A stretch of DNA of 64,000 bases from Phycisphaerales bacterium. GTDB taxonomy: Bacteria; Planctomycetota; Phycisphaerae; Phycisphaerales; UBA1924. The stretch lies in contig JAJDDN010000008.1 in assembly GCA_029260295.1 (NCBI GenBank), forward strand, positions 744,001 to 808,000, in the 5' to 3' direction. The position numbers and the translations under genes are program-made. The notes beneath the pieces are model-generated. The model searched no databases and was not told where the DNA came from. It saw only the letters and a list, made by a program, of their open reading frames with translations. Positions 60,715-64,000 of this stretch are shown here, one piece after another. How positions within the stretch are numbered: position 1 is the first letter of the stretch; every line of letters starts with the position of its first letter.

Positions 60715-62076
60715 ATGAAAACAATCATCGAGCCCTTCCGTATCAAATCCGTTGAACCCATCCGCATGACCACCCATGCCGAACGCCAAAACGCACTCAA
60801 AAATGCACACTATAACCTCTTCGCCATCCCTTCCGATGATGTCATGATCGACCTCCTCACCGACTCAGGCACCGGCGCCATGAGCAGCGAGCAATGGGCC
60901 GGGATCATGCGCGGCGACGAGTCCTACGCCGGGGCCCCGAGCTGGTTCCGCTTCCGCGATGTCATCAATGAAATCACAGGCATTGAAAATATCCTCCCCA
61001 CCCACCAAGGCCGTGCATCAGAACGCCTCCTCGTCGAAGTCATGATCGGCCACGGCGACGCCGGCAATGGAAAGATCGTCCCCAACAACGCCCACTTCGA
61101 CACCACCCGAGCCAACATCGAGCATTCCGGATGCGCCACCGTCGACCTCCTCACCCCAGAAGGCCAAGACCCCAACACCGACGCCCCATTCAAAGGCAAC
61201 ATGGATCTCGACGCCCTCGAAAAACTCTTGAGCGAGCGCGCCGATGATGTCCCCTTCGTCATGGTCACCATCACCTGCAACTCCATCGGTGGCCAGCCCG
61301 TCTCCCTAGAAAACATGAAGGCCGTCCGTGCCATCTGCGACAAGTACAACAAGCCATTCATCCTCGACGCCTGCCGCTTCGCCGAAAACGCCTGGTTCAT
61401 CAAGCAGCGCGAGCCGGGCCAGCAGGACCGCCCCGTCGCCGACATCGCCCGCGAGCAGTTTGACCTCTGCGACGGCTCAACTATCAGCGCAAAAAAAGAC
61501 GGCATGGTCAACATCGGTGGCGTCCTCCTCTTCCGCGACAAAGAACTCGCCGCCACCGCCAGCAACCTACTGATTCTGACTGAAGGCTTCATGACCTACG
61601 GCGGCCTCGCCGGTCGCGACCTCGAAGCAATGGCCGTGGGCTTCCGCGAAGTCCTCCGCGAGGACTACCTCCGCTACCGCATCCGCTCAACCGAATACCT
61701 CGGCGAAAAACTCCTCGAAGCCGGCATCCAGATCGTTCGCCCCGCGGGTGGTCACGCGATCTACATCGACGCCGCCCACTTCTGTCCACACATCCCAAGC
61801 CACGAGTTCCCCGGACAAACCCTCGCAGTCGCGTTGTACGAAGCCGGGGGCATCCGCAGCTGCGAGATCGGCTCGGTCATGATGGGCGAACACGCCCACA
61901 TGGAACTCGTCCGCCTCGCCATTCCAAGGCGAACCTACACCCAGTCCCACATCGACTATGTCATCGAGATCATCCTCGAAGTCAAAGCCAACGCCGCGTC
62001 GCTCCCCGGCTATCGGATCGCCAAAGAACCGGCCGCTCTCCGCCACTTTACCGCAGAGTTTGAACCGATCGCGTAA
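60715..62076 (+). CDS. tnaA: Tryptophanase (beta-eliminating lyase)
   Basis: 454 residues from M-K-T-I-I-E-P-F-R-I-K, matching the E-P-F-R-I opening of tryptophanases (15 more codons are open upstream). PLP lysine in S-A-K-K-D (K261), L-T-D-S-G-T-G-A, P-T-H-Q-G-R, Y-G-G-L-A-G-R-D and P-R-R-T-Y-T-Q. The N-I-G-G and Y-G-G-L-A-G-R-D forms are shared with tyrosine phenol-lyase, but the substrate-selecting arginine of that enzyme (R381, in E-R-G) is replaced: the sequence here reads R-S-C-E-I-G-S, as in tryptophanase. So it should split tryptophan to indole, pyruvate and ammonia. The TnaC leader peptide is not seen. Confidence 0.88.
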   Translation: MKTIIEPFRIKSVEPIRMTTHAERQNALKNAHYNLFAIPSDDVMIDLLTDSGTGAMSSEQWAGIMRGDESYAGAPSWFRFRDVINEITGIENILPTHQGRASERLLVEVMIGHGDAGNGKIVPNNAHFDTTRANIEHSGCATVDLLTPEGQDPNTDAPFKGNMDLDALEKLLSERADDVPFVMVTITCNSIGGQPVSLENMKAVRAICDKYNKPFILDACRFAENAWFIKQREPGQQDRPVADIAREQFDLCDGSTISAKKDGMVNIGGVLLFRDKELAATASNLLILTEGFMTYGGLAGRDLEAMAVGFREVLREDYLRYRIRSTEYLGEKLLEAGIQIVRPAGGHAIYIDAAHFCPHIPSHEFPGQTLAVALYEAGGIRSCEIGSVMMGEHAHMELVRLAIPRRTYTQSHIDYVIEIILEVKANAASLPGYRIAKEPAALRHFTAEFEPIA

Positions 62077-62099
62077 CGACTCATCGCTGGAGCCCAAAG

Positions 62100-62984
62100 A
62101 TGACATCAACAAAGACAGATCAACCGCCCAAAGTCGCCCCTTGGCGCGACCGTCTCTATGTGATCATCTTTGAAGCCGACACCAAGGCCGGGAAGAACTT
62201 CGATATCGCTCTCATCATCGCCATCTTCTTATCCGTTGCCGTCGTCATCCTCAGCACACTCCCTTCAGCCGCCTTCGAACCCTACAGAACCATCTTCCTC
62301 ACACTCGAATGGATATTCACAGCATTCTTCTCCGCCGAATACATCCTCCGCCTGATCATCGTTCGGCGCCCAGCCCGGTACGCACGATCATTCTTCGGCA
62401 TCATTGATCTGCTCTCGATCCTCCCCGCTTTCATCGGCCTCATCGTCCCCGGCGGCGAACGCCTCCTCGTCGTCCGAACCCTCAGACTGCTGCGGATCTT
62501 CCGCGTCTTCAAGCTCGCCCGCTACCTGTCAGAAGCATCGGCACTGCGCGACGCTCTTTATGTGAGCAGGCACAAGGTCGCGGTCTTCATGACCACCGTG
62601 CTCATCGTTGTCCTTATCGCCAGCGCATTTATGCATGTCGTCGAAGGAACCGCCGGCGGCAACGAGTCCTTCGATTCAATGCCCAGCGCGATGTACTGGG
62701 CCATCATCACCATGACCACAGTCGGATATGGAGACATCGTCCCCACCACGGTCTTCGGGAAAATGACAACAATGATCCTGGTCCTCGTCGGCTATTCGCT
62801 CATCATCATCCCCACCGGAATTCTGACCGCTGAGATCGCCGGGAGCGGAGGAACAGGACCAGATACCGGAGCCGCCAATACACCCACGCCACCCCGTTCA
62901 TGCCCATCATGCAACTCCAATGAGCACGACCAAGACGCACTCCATTGCAAACGATGCGGAAGCCCACTCGCCACAAACGACTAG
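62100..62984 (+). CDS. Voltage-gated potassium channel-like ion transporter with zinc-ribbon tail
   Basis: 294 residues. Six membrane helices with a voltage sensor S4 (R-T-L-R-L-L-R-I-F-R-V-F-K, about residues 125-137), a pore loop and selectivity filter T-M-T-T-V-G-Y-G-D (about 202-210), the potassium-selective signature. The cytoplasmic tail ends in C-P-S-C-N-S-N-E and C-K-R-C-G, four cysteines that should bind zinc. It lies 24 bp after tnaA, perhaps in one operon; the physiological link is not obvious. Confidence 0.9.
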   Translation: MTSTKTDQPPKVAPWRDRLYVIIFEADTKAGKNFDIALIIAIFLSVAVVILSTLPSAAFEPYRTIFLTLEWIFTAFFSAEYILRLIIVRRPARYARSFFGIIDLLSILPAFIGLIVPGGERLLVVRTLRLLRIFRVFKLARYLSEASALRDALYVSRHKVAVFMTTVLIVVLIASAFMHVVEGTAGGNESFDSMPSAMYWAIITMTTVGYGDIVPTTVFGKMTTMILVLVGYSLIIIPTGILTAEIAGSGGTGPDTGAANTPTPPRSCPSCNSNEHDQDALHCKRCGSPLATND

Positions 62985-63451
62985 CGTGCTCTACCCATCC
63001 CACTCACCTGGTGGACCCGGACAGCACATCGATCTCCTCCTCGGAGAATACCAAAATCATAATCTTGACGAACAACCACATCTAAGATTCGAGAATCAGT
63101 TTATCACACCACCATAATCTCCTCAGAAATCGGATAAGATCGTGTTCAAAGCAGGGCTCAATGAGATGCCTCTGCAAGATGTAAAAATAGTCATATAGAT
63201 CATCCGCCATCCCGCGATAATACTCTCGGGCGCTGAAGAGAGCATATAACACCTCAAAAACAACGATTTTCTGACACGGTGAGTTTGAGTTCTTATCTTT
63301 GAGCCACACTCCATTCCGTGCTATACCAATACGAATGCCGACAGGCTTTGCGGTTGATATGAGCCAACTACGATCTGTAGAACTTGGGATTTGATTGTGA
63401 TGGCGGCCATTTTTACTTATTCATCGATAGATTCGCTACACTGTTCTGGCG
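62985..63451. other. Intergenic region before the NorC-like gene
   Basis: No supported gene. A minus-strand frame of 75 codons (63082-63309) is open but lacks a ribosome site and recognisable motif. It contains the FNR-like site at 63354. Confidence 0.5.
63354..63367. promoter_or_regulatory. FNR/Dnr-like half-match site
   Basis: TTGAT-ATGA-GCCAA matches the TTGAT-N4-ATCAA consensus in 8 of 10 positions, 85 bp before the NorC-like start. Such sites control nitric oxide reductase genes in other bacteria; here this is a weak inference. Confidence 0.3.
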
Positions 63452-64000
63452 ATGAGTTTTTTCTTGAAACATTCCAAGAGCAATGTCAGGTTTTGGTCGG
63501 GGCGGTGCGATCCGTCTGCTAAGGGGTGGACGCTCATTCTATTGGTGACGGCGTTTATAACGCAAACAGTCTTTGTCTATGCAGATTCAAATCCGACGAC
63601 ACAACTAGAAGGTCAGGCTTTGGAGGGCCGCCAGATTTGGCTTGCCAATAACTGCCAGGCGTGCCATCAGCTGTATGGATTCGGCGGATTTCTTGGACCT
63701 GATTTAACCAATGCAGCTTCGCGTATTAATCAAGATCAACTCAAAGATCGACTCTCTATGGGCAAGGGGCTAATGCCGAAGTTTGAATTAAACCCAACTG
63801 AAGTTGATTCACTTTGGGCGTTTCTGGAAGAAATGGACCTAACCGGAATCGGCCAGGCACGAAACCCATCCCTCAATGCAGTCCATAAAACGAATGATGC
63901 AACAACTTCTCCAGGAGAAACTTCGCTCGGACAAATTATTGGGGAGTCTGGAAACAAGCTTGTGTCAGAAGGGTTTGAAATCTACAAATCCGGCACCTGC
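63452..64000 (+). CDS. NorC-like cytochrome c (3'-truncated)
   Basis: 183 codons to the window end with no stop. A membrane helix (about residues 26-43) anchors the protein, then a haem site C-Q-A-C-H (about residues 69-73) after G-R-Q-I-W-L-A-N-N, followed by F-G-G-F-L-G-P-D-L-T-N and M-P-K-F (the probable distal methionine). The arrangement resembles NorC, the small subunit of cytochrome-type nitric oxide reductase, and related cytochromes of haem-copper oxidases. The sequence ends S-G-T-C, which may be the start of a second haem motif. The likely next gene is a NorB-like catalytic subunit. Confidence 0.75.
   Translation, partial: MSFFLKHSKSNVRFWSGRCDPSAKGWTLILLVTAFITQTVFVYADSNPTTQLEGQALEGRQIWLANNCQACHQLYGFGGFLGPDLTNAASRINQDQLKDRLSMGKGLMPKFELNPTEVDSLWAFLEEMDLTGIGQARNPSLNAVHKTNDATTSPGETSLGQIIGESGNKLVSEGFEIYKSGTC

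Noticed and set aside
60715..62076. Tyrosine phenol-lyase
   Set aside because: The E-R-G arginine needed to bind the phenol substrate is replaced by E-I-G, as in tryptophanase.
63082..63309. Minus-strand open frame of 75 codons
   Set aside because: No Shine-Dalgarno sequence and no recognisable motif; too weak to list as a gene.

Overview
The window looks like a chromosomal segment of a planctomycete, probably class Phycisphaerae. The grounds are gene content, not a search: Tat-exported Gfo/Idh/MocA oxidoreductases and sugar isomerases, several secreted proteins ending in paired C-P-A-D-L-T-G-D-G-V-L-D-F-F-D-I type dockerin-like repeats, a V-P-S-P-A C-terminal sorting tail, a planctomycete-style ECF sigma factor beside a Ser/Thr kinase, and a DUF1080 domain. 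Both edges cut genes: an MFS transporter on the left and a c-type cytochrome on the right.

Layout. 0-8 kb: a sugar-oxidation cluster with three Gfo/Idh/MocA oxidoreductases, two xylose-isomerase-like TIM barrels, an ApbE flavin transferase and a membrane protein with a haem c motif. 8-11.8 kb: a large secreted zinc metalloprotease and a NucS-like nuclease. 11.9-16.4 kb: dCMP deaminase copy 1, an ankyrin remnant, a frame-broken kinase-DUF1080 gene, small proteins, an anti-sigma candidate and an ECF sigma factor. 17-30.7 kb: a beta-glucan utilisation locus with LacI regulator, GH144-like glucanase, GH94 phosphorylase, GH1 beta-glucosidase, GPH-family sugar symporter and surface proteins. Three near-identical 14-bp LacI-type operators sit in front of its transcription units. 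30.8-34 kb: dCMP deaminase copy 2, an intact ankyrin protein, a kinase-tail remnant and a broken helicase-like remnant. 34-45.7 kb: a glycan-synthesis block (glycosyltransferases, methyltransferases, pyruvyl transferase, heptose-type bifunctional enzyme) lying between two copies of the 3' half of a tRNA-Val plus its terminator. 45.8-54.5 kb: an MSHA/type II secretion-like pilus operon ending in a PilZ protein. 54.6-64 kb: housekeeping and metabolic genes (rpsB, tsf, LURP-one-like protein, exported superoxide dismutase, a pseudokinase, hmgA, tnaA, a voltage-gated channel) and the start of a NorC-like cytochrome.

The most notable points are: (1) the glycan block bounded by a 140-bp direct repeat that includes the tRNA-Val 3' half, which reads like an old tRNA-targeted island; (2) an ancient segmental duplication (11.95-13.3 kb versus 30.77-33.1 kb) in which each copy has lost a different gene; (3) a local LacI regulon that brings surface-anchored proteins under the same control as the glucan enzymes; and (4) several genes caught in decay, including one frameshift explained by a 13-bp tandem duplication. 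All identities rest on motif recognition by eye; no database search was run.
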